Source: Duncaniella sp.
Lineage (GTDB): Bacteria > Bacteroidota > Bacteroidia > Bacteroidales > Muribaculaceae
Assembly (NCBI GenBank): GCA_029052375.1
Contig: JAIDJD010000334.1
Coordinates: 1 to 32,569, forward strand
DNA: 32,569 nucleotides
Reading direction: 5' to 3'
Below, piece by piece: positions 24,306 to 31,777 of the stretch (the stretch's first letter is position 1; the number at the start of each line of letters is the position of its first letter). Both the position numbers and the translations under genes were made by a program. Under the pieces are notes generated by a model. The model did not search any database and was not told the DNA's origin. It worked only from the letters and a program-made list of their open reading frames with translations.

Positions 24306-26845
24306 CACCCCTTGCGGCGCACAGCCATGCCTATGGCGGCGAGGCCCATGATGTAGATGAACGCCACAGAAATCCTGGCCATGAGGTCGGTGGTGTGGAG
24401 CGACTGCGGGTCGAAGGTCATGGAGAGCGTGTGCTCGCCCGCGGGCAGGGCTATGGCGCGCAGCACATAGTCGGCCCGGGCTATACCGACAGGCTTGCCG
24501 TCCACCTCGGCCTTCCATCCCCAGGGGAAATAAATTTCCGAGAAGACCGCCACGCGGGGCGCCGAGGCGCGGTAGCGGTAGGCGAGCCTGTGGGGCGCGT
24601 ATGCCGTCTCGGCTATATAGTCAGTGGAGTCGGCCGCGGCGGGGGCCACCCTGAGCATATCGGCAAACTGTCTGTCGGCGACTGCGTGGGTGCGGGGATT
24701 GATGTGCGAGAGGCCGGCCATCTCGGCGTCGGCGCCGGAGACAAAGCTGACAGAGTCTACAAACCACGCGTTGCCCATCGCCTCGGGGTTGTAGATGGGA
24801 TTTCCCTGCATATCCACCACGTATCTGGCGTTGAGCATATTGAGCACATTCCAGTCGGCGTCTGTCTGGGTGCCGTCAGTGAAGTGGCTCAGGTGGCGGT
24901 CTATGAGGTCCTGATAGCGGGTCAGCTTGGCCGCGTGATATCCGCCTATCATCTTGTGGTAATAGCTCGGGTCGGCGCTGTAGAAGCGCGGGATGTCCAT
25001 CACGCGGTAGTTCTGAGCGGTGTCCGCGAGTATCATGCGGTCTGCCTGAGTCATGGCTATCGGCGCGCCCACCTGGAGCGACGCGGGCACGAAGCAGTCG
25101 TGAGAGAGATAGCGCTTGTTGACGGTATAGAGGTCGGCGCCTGCCACGGCGGCCACCATCAGCGCCGCCCAGAGGGGCCTGAGGCGCCCCTTGGCGAACA
25201 GGAACAGCACGCCGGCGCCAATGATGATGAAGATGAGCGACCTCAGCGAGTCGGCCCTGACGAGGCTGTAGCGGAGCGTCTCGACGGCGTTCCAGATGGC
25301 GGGATTGGCCAGCGAGAACTGCGCGGCCTCGGCCGGCGAATAGCCCTGACCGGCGAGCGACTGGGCTATGTACCTGTCTATGGTGCGGTCGTTGTCGCTG
25401 ACGGCGTCGCCGAAGATGCCTGGCATCACCATGCCGGCCACGCACACGAGGGCGGCGAGACCGAAACACCATGCGGCGTGCTTGAGCCAGCGGCGGCGCT
25501 CGTCGGCGGGAGTGTCGAGCAGGCGCTGCAGGCCCATCATGGCCAGCAGGGGTATGGTGAACTCGGCTATCACGAGGATGCTCTCGACGGTGCGGAACTT
25601 GCTGTACATCGGCGCTATCGAGAGCATGATGTCTGTGAAGACCATGGCGTGGCGCCCCCAGGCAAGGAGGATGGAGAACACCGTAAGCGCCACCAGCGCC
25701 CACTTGAGCGGGCCCTTGACCATGACGGCGCCGAGCAGGAAGAGCGCGAAGATGAGGGCGCCCACATAGACAGGGCCGTTGGTCCCCTCGGGGTCGCCGA
25801 AATACTGGCTGAGGAAGCCGAGATACTGGGCCTGCATGGCGTCTATCTCGCCACGGTCTGCCATCTCGCGGCCCCTGTCGGTGTCGGCGAGCGACGTGGC
25901 CTTCATGCGTCCGGCCTCGGGGCGCGCCGAGGCGCCGCCCTTGATGTTGGGTATCAGCAGGGAAAATGTCTCGGAGGGCTGATAGCTGTATTGTGTGATG
26001 TAGTCCTTGTCGAGGCCTCCGGTCTCGCCTCCGGCCGAGGCGGGCTGGGCCAGCTCGCTGTGGCGTCCGCGCATGGTCTCCTTAGAGTACTCATACGTGT
26101 TGTAGAGGCTCGGCAGGTTGGCGCCGACGGCAAGCACGGCCGCGGCGGCGAGGGCTCCGGTGGCCTTACACCAGCGGGGCATCTCCCCGGACTTAAGCGC
26201 GCCAGCGAGCATGGCCGCCATTATGCCGAGAATCACGAAGAGGAAGTAGTAGGTCATCTGGACGTGGTTGCCCGCTATCTGCATCATCCCGAAGAGCGCC
26301 GCCATGGCCGCGCCCGCCAGATAGCGCCCGCGATAGCAGAGCATGACGCCGGCGATGGTAGGCGGGATGTAGGCCAGCGTGACAAACTTCCAGATGTGGC
26401 CCGCGCCTATTATTATAATAAAATAGGTGGAGAATCCGTAGGCTATCGCGCCCGCGAGCGAGACATACCACCTCATGCCCATGGCCATGAGCAGAATGAA
26501 GAAGCCCACCATCATCATGGCCGGGAGCTGGGCGGGCGAGGGGAGGCCGAGGCCCATGACGCTGTCTATCCACCTGTACCACCCCGACGAGGGATAGGCG
26601 GGAGATATCTGGAACGTGGGCATACCCGAGAAGAGCGAGTTGGTCCAGCGCGGCGTCTCGCCTGTGGCCTCGGCATACGCCTTGGCCTCCTGGCCTATGG
26701 CTATGCCCTGCTGCATATCGTGCTGGCGCAGGAGGTTGCCCTGCGCGGCGTCGGGATAGAAAAACGCAAACGAGATGGCCGCGATGACGGCCACCCCGAG
26801 CAGGAAGAAGAGCGGCCGGCGCCACTTGTCTGTTGCTGTATTCAT
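24305..26845 (-). CDS. YfhO-family polytopic membrane protein
   Basis: The 846-residue protein has more than ten transmembrane helices in its first 570 residues. A large extracytoplasmic loop follows the first helix, with acidic residues (FFYPDAAQGNLLRQHDMQQG). A soluble C-terminal part is followed by a last helix (ARISVAFIYIMGLAAIGMAV). The layout and FSTYFIIIIGAGHIWKF, NHVQMTYYF and YFPWGWKAEVDGKPV match YfhO proteins, which are GT-C-like glycosyltransferases that glycosylate envelope polymers in Firmicutes. In Bacteroidales the acceptor is not known to me. The gene lies 41 bases after the lipoprotein gene and overlaps the next gene by one base, so it is in the same operon. Confidence 0.88.
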   Translation of the reverse strand: MNTATDKWRRPLFFLLGVAVIAAISFAFFYPDAAQGNLLRQHDMQQGIAIGQEAKAYAEATGETPRWTNSLFSGMPTFQISPAYPSSGWYRWIDSVMGLGLPSPAQLPAMMMVGFFILLMAMGMRWYVSLAGAIAYGFSTYFIIIIGAGHIWKFVTLAYIPPTIAGVMLCYRGRYLAGAAMAALFGMMQIAGNHVQMTYYFLFVILGIMAAMLAGALKSGEMPRWCKATGALAAAAVLAVGANLPSLYNTYEYSKETMRGRHSELAQPASAGGETGGLDKDYITQYSYQPSETFSLLIPNIKGGASARPEAGRMKATSLADTDRGREMADRGEIDAMQAQYLGFLSQYFGDPEGTNGPVYVGALIFALFLLGAVMVKGPLKWALVALTVFSILLAWGRHAMVFTDIMLSIAPMYSKFRTVESILVIAEFTIPLLAMMGLQRLLDTPADERRRWLKHAAWCFGLAALVCVAGMVMPGIFGDAVSDNDRTIDRYIAQSLAGQGYSPAEAAQFSLANPAIWNAVETLRYSLVRADSLRSLIFIIIGAGVLFLFAKGRLRPLWAALMVAAVAGADLYTVNKRYLSHDCFVPASLQVGAPIAMTQADRMILADTAQNYRVMDIPRFYSADPSYYHKMIGGYHAAKLTRYQDLIDRHLSHFTDGTQTDADWNVLNMLNARYVVDMQGNPIYNPEAMGNAWFVDSVSFVSGADAEMAGLSHINPRTHAVADRQFADMLRVAPAAADSTDYIAETAYAPHRLAYRYRASAPRVAVFSEIYFPWGWKAEVDGKPVGIARADYVLRAIALPAGEHTLSMTFDPQSLHTTDLMARISVAFIYIMGLAAIGMAVRRKG

Positions 26846-26886
26846 GTCTGTATGTAGGTTGGAGGGGGGATGAGAGAGTGTACTGG

Positions 26887-27450
26887 TTATTCGGCGGGGC
26901 GCAGCTCCAGGGGCACCTCGTCTGAGGCCGCCACGGTGTCGGCCGCCACGGTGTCGGCAGGCTCGGGTGCGTTGAGCGAGCCGTCGTGGATGGCATCATA
27001 CTGGGTGAGCCTCTCGCGGAAGGCCGCCGCCACAGAGTCGAAGTTGACAGAGGGGTTCAGCCTGCGGGCCTTCTCGAAAGCCGCGCGGGTGTCGGCGGGA
27101 TTGGCCGAGAGAGCTATGTCGTAGACATCCACATACTTGCGCAGGGTCTCGAGGTCTTTGCGTGTCTCCTTGGCCCTGACAGCCTCGTTGTGGATGGTGA
27201 GGAAGGCCGTCAGCACCTGCACGGTCTGTTCGGGCGTAAGGTCGTCCACCATCAGCGCCATGCTGTCGGCCATAGCCGAGGCCTCGCCGAGCTGTCCGCC
27301 GTTGAGGGCCACAGCCAGGCGCGAATTGTTCTCCTCGTTGGCGCGCAGCACAGCCCCGTCGGCCTCAGGCTCGGCCTTCTCTGCCTTCTGGCCGCAGGAC
27401 ACCGCAATGGCTCCGACCACAGCAAGAAGCAAATAGAGTATCTTCTTCAT
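26887..27450 (-). CDS. Lipoprotein of unknown function
   Basis: The 187-residue precursor has a short lipoprotein signal (MKKILYLLLAVVGAIAVSC, lipid-anchored Cys19). The residues after Cys are GQKAEK, not acidic, so it probably stays on the periplasmic face. The mature part is helical and charged (EENNSRLAVALNGGQL, TRKDLETLRKYVDVYDIAL), and the C-terminus is a low-complexity Ala/Asp/Thr/Val stretch made by a 15-bp tandem duplication (ADTVA twice, near 26928-26957). I do not recognise a family. It is the first gene of the yfhO-xerD operon. No -7 box is visible between it and the repeat arrays upstream, so transcription may come through from ruvX-def. Confidence 0.8.
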   Translation of the reverse strand: MKKILYLLLAVVGAIAVSCGQKAEKAEPEADGAVLRANEENNSRLAVALNGGQLGEASAMADSMALMVDDLTPEQTVQVLTAFLTIHNEAVRAKETRKDLETLRKYVDVYDIALSANPADTRAAFEKARRLNPSVNFDSVAAAFRERLTQYDAIHDGSLNAPEPADTVAADTVAASDEVPLELRPAE

Positions 27451-27470
27451 ATATTTGTATGAGTTTAATG

Positions 27471-27730
27471 TTTAGGGCCTTGCGGCCTGGGGTTTAAAGT
27501 TTAGCAAGGCCTGCGGCCTGGGGTTTAAAGTTTAGGGCCTTGCGGCCTGGGGTTTAAAGTTTAGCAAGGCCTGCGGCCTGGGGGTAGTTTAAAGTTTAGG
27601 GCCTTGCGGCCTGGGGTTTAAAGTTTAGCAAGGCCTGCGGCCTGGGGGTAGTTTAAAGTTTAGGGCCTTGCGGCCTGGGGTTTAAAGTTCAGCAAGGCCT
27701 GCGGCCTGGGGGTTTGGTTTAAAGTTTAAC
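27471..27730 (-). repeat. Array 1: tandem mini-hairpin repeats
   Basis: Four units of about 60, 64, 64 and 66 bases begin at 27471, 27531, 27595 and 27659. Each unit is a pair of half-units joined by GGTTTAAAGTTTA. Read on the minus strand, one half carries GGCC-GCAA-GGCC and the other AGGCC-GCA-GGCCT, each followed by CTAAACTTTAAACC or a close variant. Units differ mainly by small insertions before TTTAAAG. There is no open frame with coding character. Most of the gene-free stretch 27451-27973 is this array plus array 2. The strand given is that on which the purine-loop hairpins read. Confidence 0.95.
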
Positions 27731-27745
27731 AAGGTCTACACCTCG

Positions 27746-27973
27746 TCAAGAAATAAACTTTAAACCGCGCGAAGCGCCTCATCAAGAAATAAACTTTAAA
27801 CCTGAGAGCGACGCTCCTAAACCTTAAACCGCGCGAAGCGCCTCATCAAGAAATAAACTTTAAACCTGAGAGCGAAGCTCCTAAACCCTAAACTGCGCGA
27901 AGCGCCTCATCAAGAAATAAACTTTAAACCTGAGAGCGAAGCTCCTAAACCCTAAACTGCGCGAAGCGCATCC
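27746..27973 (+). repeat. Array 2: tandem mini-hairpin repeats, opposite orientation
   Basis: The motif TCAAGAAATAAACTTTAAAC starts at 27746, 27782, 27846 and 27910. The first unit is short (36 bases); the others are 64. Each full unit holds GAGC-GAA-GCTC (GAC loop variant at 27806-27816) and GCGC-GAA-GCGC palindromes separated by TAAACYYTAAAC. The linker is the reverse complement of the array 1 linker, so the arrays face each other. The last GCGC hairpin (27959-27969) ends five bases from the def stop codon. Confidence 0.95.
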
Positions 27974-28534
27974 TCACCGCCTCGGGGCGCACTTAACGGG
28001 ATAGTCACAGCGCACCTTGCCCGATATCATGGCGTTGAGCTTGCCCTTGAGCAGGCGGCGGCGTATCATCGAGACGTGGTCTATGTAGAGGCGGCCGTCG
28101 AGGTGGTCACACTCATGCTGCACGATGCGGGCCAGGAAGCCCGAAATCTCGCGCGACTGAGGCTTGAAGTCGGCGTCAACCCAGTCGAGGCGGATATGCT
28201 CCACGCGCGCCACCTTCTCAGAGAGGCCGGGGAGGCTGAGACACCCCTCCTCGCGGCTCACGGGCTCGCCGTCGAGCACGGTCACCACAGGATTGATGAG
28301 CGCGAATTTCTGGCCCTCGCACTCCGGAAAGCTCTCCTTGAGGCCGTCGGCGTCTATCACCACTATCTTTTCGGCCAGGCCTATCTGCGGAGCGGCCAGG
28401 CCGCAGCCGTCAGAGGCATACATGGTCTCGAACATATTGTCAAGGAGCTGGGCCAGGCCTTCGCGGCCCTCGGCTACATCGGCACACTCCTTGCGGAGCA
28501 CGGGGTGGCCATACACATATACGGGTAGTTTCAT
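27974..28534 (-). CDS. def: Peptide deformylase
   Basis: The 186-residue metalloenzyme removes the formyl group from the N-terminal Met of new proteins. All three motifs are present: GCGLAAPQ (43-50), EGCLS (96-100, metal-ligand Cys98) and HECDH (140-144, metal ligands His140 and His144, catalytic Glu141). Cys replaces the commoner Phe in the HEFDH motif; Tyr and Ile also occur there in the family. The ATG at 28534 overlaps the ruvX stop by four bases (ATGA) and opens with the normal LPVYVYGHPVLR. Its 3' end touches repeat array 2, whose hairpins may end or stabilise the transcript. Confidence 0.97.
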   Translation of the reverse strand: MKLPVYVYGHPVLRKECADVAEGREGLAQLLDNMFETMYASDGCGLAAPQIGLAEKIVVIDADGLKESFPECEGQKFALINPVVTVLDGEPVSREEGCLSLPGLSEKVARVEHIRLDWVDADFKPQSREISGFLARIVQHECDHLDGRLYIDHVSMIRRRLLKGKLNAMISGKVRCDYPVKCAPRR

Positions 28535-28944
28535 TTCAGCGAATCGAGATAAGAATTGAGTATGATGACGGCGGCCATCCTGTCGATGGCCCCCTTGTCC
28601 TGTCTGGTCTTGCGTGCAAACCCGCCCTCTATCATGGCCTTGTGGGCCAGCGTCGAGGTGAAGCGCTCGTCCCACATCACCACCGGCATCTGCGGCAGGG
28701 CGTGGCGCAGGCGCCCGAGAGCCGGCTCTATGTAGCGCATCGACTCTGACGGCGAGCCGTCCAGCTGGCGCGGGAGGCCGACGATGATGGCGTCTACCTG
28801 ATTTTCAGCTACATAGCGCGTCACGTAAGGCAACAGCTCGCCGGCGGCCACCGTTGTCAGCGCGGTGGCCACAATGCGCAGGGGGTCGGTGACGGCTATG
28901 CCGCAGCGGCGCCGTCCATAGTCTATGGCAAGGAGTCGTCCCAT
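28531..28944 (-). CDS. ruvX: Holliday junction resolvase-like / pre-16S rRNA nuclease YqgF
   Basis: The 137-residue RNase H-fold nuclease matures the 5' end of 16S rRNA in E. coli, and was first proposed as a Holliday junction resolvase. Signs are LLAIDYGRRRCGIAVTD (catalytic Asp8), IIVGLPRQLDGSPSES, WDERFTSTLAH (catalytic Glu in DER) and KGAIDRMAAVIILNSYL (last acidic residue). The ATG at 28944 opens at the conserved start and lies just after a -7 box at 28966-28973. Longer readings go back through the promoter and are rejected. It is translationally coupled to def. Confidence 0.95.
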   Translation of the reverse strand: MGRLLAIDYGRRRCGIAVTDPLRIVATALTTVAAGELLPYVTRYVAENQVDAIIVGLPRQLDGSPSESMRYIEPALGRLRHALPQMPVVMWDERFTSTLAHKAMIEGGFARKTRQDKGAIDRMAAVIILNSYLDSLK

Positions 28945-28965
28945 CTCAGAGGTAGTTTTGCACCG

Positions 28966-28973
28966 CAAAGATA
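28966..28973 (-). promoter_or_regulatory. -7 element for ruvX-def
   Basis: TATCTTTG on the minus strand matches TAnnTTTG. The upstream stretch is T-rich, but no TTTG sits at the right distance. The start would be near 28959, about 15 nt before the ATG. Confidence 0.6.
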
Positions 28974-29003
28974 CAAAAAAAACTGCAAAAAACAGCCTGA
29001 CCC

Positions 29004-29035
29004 TTTGGCACATCCGCCAAATATTCGTAACTTTG
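29004..29035 (+). promoter_or_regulatory. Promoter for rplS
   Basis: A -33 TTTG (29004-29007), a 20-nt spacer and a -7 TAACTTTG (29028-29035) match the consensus well. The start would be near 29042. Confidence 0.88.
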
Positions 29036-29041
29036 CACACG

Positions 29042-29118
29042 ATTCCGCAATCTCTGGACGGGACAAGCGGCCCTCTACATTGCGGCTAATGTTCACATTT
29101 TAAACTTACAAAGGAAAA
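29042..29118 (+). promoter_or_regulatory. Structured leader of rplS (candidate regulatory RNA)
   Basis: The roughly 77-nt leader contains a 7-bp stem, CCGCAAT (29045-29051) with ATTGCGG (29079-29085). It closes a 27-nt loop in which GGG (29060-29062) and CCC (29071-29073) can also pair. An unstructured A/T-rich run then leads to the ATG. L19 leaders with autoregulatory roles are known in other phyla. Whether this is one is inference. Confidence 0.45.
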
Positions 29119-29478
29119 ATGGATTTAATCAAAGTAGTCGAAGAGAAGTTTGCCACCGGCAAGCAGCACCCCGACTTCCAGCCCGGCGACACCATCACCG
29201 TGGCCTATCGCATCAAGGAAGGCAACAAGGAGCGTATCCAGCAGTACCGCGGCGTAGTCATCCGCATCTCCGGCGAGGGCACCAAGAAGCGCTTCACCGT
29301 ACGCAAGATGTCTGACAACATCGGCGTAGAGCGCATCTTCCCCATCGAGTCGCCCTTCATCGACTCCATCACCATCAACAAGTACGGCAAGGTGCGCCGC
29401 GCCAAGCTCTACTACCTCCGCGCCCTCACAGGCAAGAAGGCACGCATCAAGGAGCGCCGCGTCGTCAAGAAGGCCTGA
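29119..29478 (+). CDS. rplS: 50S ribosomal protein L19
   Basis: The 119-residue protein sits at the 30S-50S interface of the ribosome. It matches L19 throughout: [82 protein letters not shown]. Length is normal. It is monocistronic, with its own strong promoter and terminator, and not next to trmD or rpsP as in many other bacteria. The lysine- and arginine-rich C-terminus and the biased codon use fit a highly expressed ribosomal protein. Confidence 0.98.
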   Translation: MDLIKVVEEKFATGKQHPDFQPGDTITVAYRIKEGNKERIQQYRGVVIRISGEGTKKRFTVRKMSDNIGVERIFPIESPFIDSITINKYGKVRRAKLYYLRALTGKKARIKERRVVKKA

Positions 29479-29504
29479 TTCCCTTCCCTACCCCAAAGCG
29501 AACA

Positions 29505-29543
29505 ATGAGCCCGGGACTCTCCTCCCGCGGCTCATTTATTTTT
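29505..29543 (+). terminator. Intrinsic terminator of rplS
   Basis: Stem ATGAGCC (29505-29511) with GGCTCAT (29529-29535) continues inward as CGGGA/TCCCG (29512-29516 with 29523-29527) with one bulged base. The tail is TTTATTTTT. Confidence 0.9.
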
Positions 29544-29571
29544 GGAAATTAAATTAATTTTTGTAAATTTG
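29541..29571 (+). promoter_or_regulatory. Promoter of the rnfDGEA operon
   Basis: A -33 TTTG (29541-29544), a 19-nt spacer and a -7 TAAATTTG (29564-29571) fit the consensus. The -33 overlaps the T-tract of the rplS terminator. The start would be near 29578, about 44 nt before the ATG. This shows rnfD is the first gene of its transcript. Confidence 0.82.
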
Positions 29572-29621
29572 CACCCAAATCTATACCATTCCCACATCAC
29601 GGTTCATTCATCCCAAACTAA

Positions 29622-30578
29622 ATGAATAATCTAATCACCATCTCACCGTCGCCGCACGCACAGACCCCGACCACGGTGACGCGACTGATGATGCACGTCA
29701 TCATCGCCCTGATTCCGGCTGTCCTGGTGGCCCTCTACTGCTTCGGGCTCGGCGCCGCGATAGTCATCCTCACCTCCATCGCAGGCTGTGTCGCCGCCGA
29801 GTATCTCATCACCCGCTTCATGCTGGGACAGAAACCCTCGATAGGCAATCTCTCGGCCGTCCTCACAGGCCTCCTGCTCGCCCTCAACCTCCCCTCCAAC
29901 CTCCCCGTCTGGACCATCCTCATAGGCTGTGTCGTAGCCATCGGCATAGGCAAGATGACATTCGGAGGCCTCGGATGCAACATCTTCAACCCCGCCCTCG
30001 TCGGCCGCGTATTCCTGCTGCTCTCCTTCCCCGTGGCCATGACATCGTGGCCCGAGCCCCTGGTCAACCGCATGGCATACACCGACGCCTCCACCGGCGC
30101 CACCGTCCTCGGCCTGCTCAAGCAGGGCCTCATCGACCCCTCCGAGATCAGCCTCACCGACGCCCTCCTCGGCCAGATGGCAGGCTCGCTCGGCGAGGTG
30201 GGAGCCATAGCCCTCATCATAGGCTTCATATATATGCTCTGTATGCGCGTCATCACATGGCACACCCCCGTAGCCATCATCGCCACAGTGGCCCTCTTCA
30301 GCCTCTGCGTCGGCGCGCCCGTCGGCGTTGAGCTCCTCTCCGGAGGCCTCCTGCTCGGCGCCATATTCATGGCCACAGACTACGTCACATCGCCCATGTC
30401 CCACAAGGGACAGCTCCTCTACGGCGTCATGATAGGCATCATCACCCTCGTCATCCGCCTCTGGGGCGCATACCCCGAAGGTATGTCGTTCGCCATACTC
30501 ATAATGAACGGCGTCACACCCCTCATCAACCGCTATATGAAACCCCGCAAGTTCGGAGAAGGGAGGGCCGCCGCATGA
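29622..30578 (+). CDS. rnfD: Rnf complex membrane subunit RnfD
   Basis: The 318-residue integral membrane flavoprotein belongs to the Rnf ferredoxin:NAD+ oxidoreductase, which couples electron flow to Na+ or H+ export. The covalent FMN site is the STGAT motif at 157-161 (FMN on Thr161). About nine transmembrane helices are visible, along with family segments GKMTFGGLGCNIFNPALVGRVF and FMATDYVTSPMSHKGQLLYG. The length (318) separates it from the longer NqrB. It has its own promoter, and rnfB and rnfC, which normally precede it in Bacteroides, are absent upstream. The stop overlaps rnfG by four bases (ATGA). Confidence 0.96.
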   Translation: MNNLITISPSPHAQTPTTVTRLMMHVIIALIPAVLVALYCFGLGAAIVILTSIAGCVAAEYLITRFMLGQKPSIGNLSAVLTGLLLALNLPSNLPVWTILIGCVVAIGIGKMTFGGLGCNIFNPALVGRVFLLLSFPVAMTSWPEPLVNRMAYTDASTGATVLGLLKQGLIDPSEISLTDALLGQMAGSLGEVGAIALIIGFIYMLCMRVITWHTPVAIIATVALFSLCVGAPVGVELLSGGLLLGAIFMATDYVTSPMSHKGQLLYGVMIGIITLVIRLWGAYPEGMSFAILIMNGVTPLINRYMKPRKFGEGRAAA

Positions 30579-31153
30579 AGTCGACTCTCCTTAACATGGT
30601 GCTCTCGCTCGGCATCATAACCATCGTGGCCGCAGGCCTCCTCTCGTGGACATTCACCATCACGGAAGAGCCCATCGCACAGGCCAAGGCACAGAAACAG
30701 CAGGATGCCATCGGACAGGTGCTCCCCGGCATCGCATTCAACAACGACCCCGGCGCCGAGGCCGTAAGGATAGCCGTCGGCACAGACTCGCTCACAGTCT
30801 TCCCCGCCCTCCAGGACGGCGCTCTCGCAGGCCTCGCCGTAGAGAGCCACGACTACAACGGATTCTCGGGCCTCATCACCGTCATGTACGGCTTCAACGC
30901 CCAGGGCGACATCACCGGATATGCCGTCATGCAGCACGCCGAGACCCCCGGCCTCGGCTCCAAGATGGGCGAATGGTTCTGCGGACAGGGCCACTCGATC
31001 ATAGGCCTCAACCCCAAGACCGCCAACCTCACCGTCAGCAAGGACGGAGGCGACGTGGACGCCATCACGGCCGCCACAATCACATCGCGCGCCTTCCTCC
31101 GCGCCCTCGGACTCGCCAACCAAGCTTTCGACCAGTACAACGCACAGCAATAA
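30575..31153 (+). CDS. rnfG: Rnf complex subunit RnfG (periplasmic FMN protein)
   Basis: The 192-residue protein has one N-terminal membrane helix (LNMVLSLGIITIVAAGLLSWTF) and an extracytoplasmic FMN-binding domain. Family features are the GYAVMQHAETPGLGSKM block and the flavinylation motif DAITAATITS at 162-171, with FMN expected on Thr170. The motif has Ala where most family members have Gly (TAAT in place of SGAT), a conservative change. The start overlaps rnfD by four bases, so the two are translationally coupled. The flavin is normally attached by ApbE, which is not in the window. Confidence 0.95.
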   Translation: MKSTLLNMVLSLGIITIVAAGLLSWTFTITEEPIAQAKAQKQQDAIGQVLPGIAFNNDPGAEAVRIAVGTDSLTVFPALQDGALAGLAVESHDYNGFSGLITVMYGFNAQGDITGYAVMQHAETPGLGSKMGEWFCGQGHSIIGLNPKTANLTVSKDGGDVDAITAATITSRAFLRALGLANQAFDQYNAQQ

Positions 31154-31162
31154 CATCAGGCC

Positions 31163-31750
31163 ATGAACGACAAACTGAGAATACTCTTCAACGGCATCAT
31201 CGCCGAAAACCCGACATTCGTGCTGATGTTAGGTATGTGTCCCACACTGGGCACCACCGGCTCGGCCCTCAACGGCATGAGCATGGGCCTCGCCACGATG
31301 GCGGTGCTCATATGCTCCAACGTCGTGATCTCGCTCATCAAGAACTTCGTGCCCTCCAAGGTGCGCATCCCCGCCTACATCGTGGTCATAGCCGCGTTCG
31401 TGTCGATGCTCCAGCTGGTGATGGAGGCATACGTGCCCGCCCTCTACGCCACCCTCGGCATCTTCATCCCCCTCATCGTCGTCAACTGTATCGTGCTCGG
31501 CCGCGCCGAGTCGTTCGCCTCGCGCCACGGCGTCTTCGACAGCTGTCTTGACGGCATAGGCATAGGCCTCGGATTCACCATGGCCCTCACCCTCCTCGGA
31601 GCCGTCCGCGAGCTCCTCGGCACAGGCAAGATATTCGACCTCGCCATCTATCCCGAACAGTTCGGCTCGCTCGTATTCGTGCTCGCCCCGGGTGCATTCA
31701 TCGCCCTCGGCCTCCTCATCGCTCTCTTCACCAAGCTCCGCAAGGCCTGA
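31163..31750 (+). CDS. rnfE: Rnf complex membrane subunit RnfE
   Basis: The 195-residue protein has six transmembrane helices and is paralogous to RnfA, in inverted topology. Together they hold a membrane-embedded [2Fe-2S] cluster; the likely ligands here are Cys26 (GMCPTLG) and Cys109 (VVNCIVLGR). Other family segments are LNGMSMGLATMAVL, GIGIGLGFTMALTLLGAVRELLGTG and the C-terminal PGAFIALGLLIAL. The gene begins nine bases after rnfG. ORF length and start are usual for RnfE. Confidence 0.96.
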   Translation: MNDKLRILFNGIIAENPTFVLMLGMCPTLGTTGSALNGMSMGLATMAVLICSNVVISLIKNFVPSKVRIPAYIVVIAAFVSMLQLVMEAYVPALYATLGIFIPLIVVNCIVLGRAESFASRHGVFDSCLDGIGIGLGFTMALTLLGAVRELLGTGKIFDLAIYPEQFGSLVFVLAPGAFIALGLLIALFTKLRKA

Positions 31751-31777
31751 ATCCAACACCCCTAAAGACAAACAGCT

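Noticed and set aside
24395-26857. 820-residue plus-strand open frame opposite the yfhO-type gene
   Set aside because: His/Gly/Arg/Glu-rich shadow of a hydrophobic membrane protein; no family pattern.
27471-27960. Telomere-like TTTAGGG / CCCTAAA motifs
   Set aside because: They occur only as parts of the longer repeat units, not as consecutive heptamers, and the context is a bacterial chromosome.
27471-27973. CRISPR array
   Set aside because: Units are near-identical along their whole length. There are no unique spacers between conserved repeats, and no cas genes.
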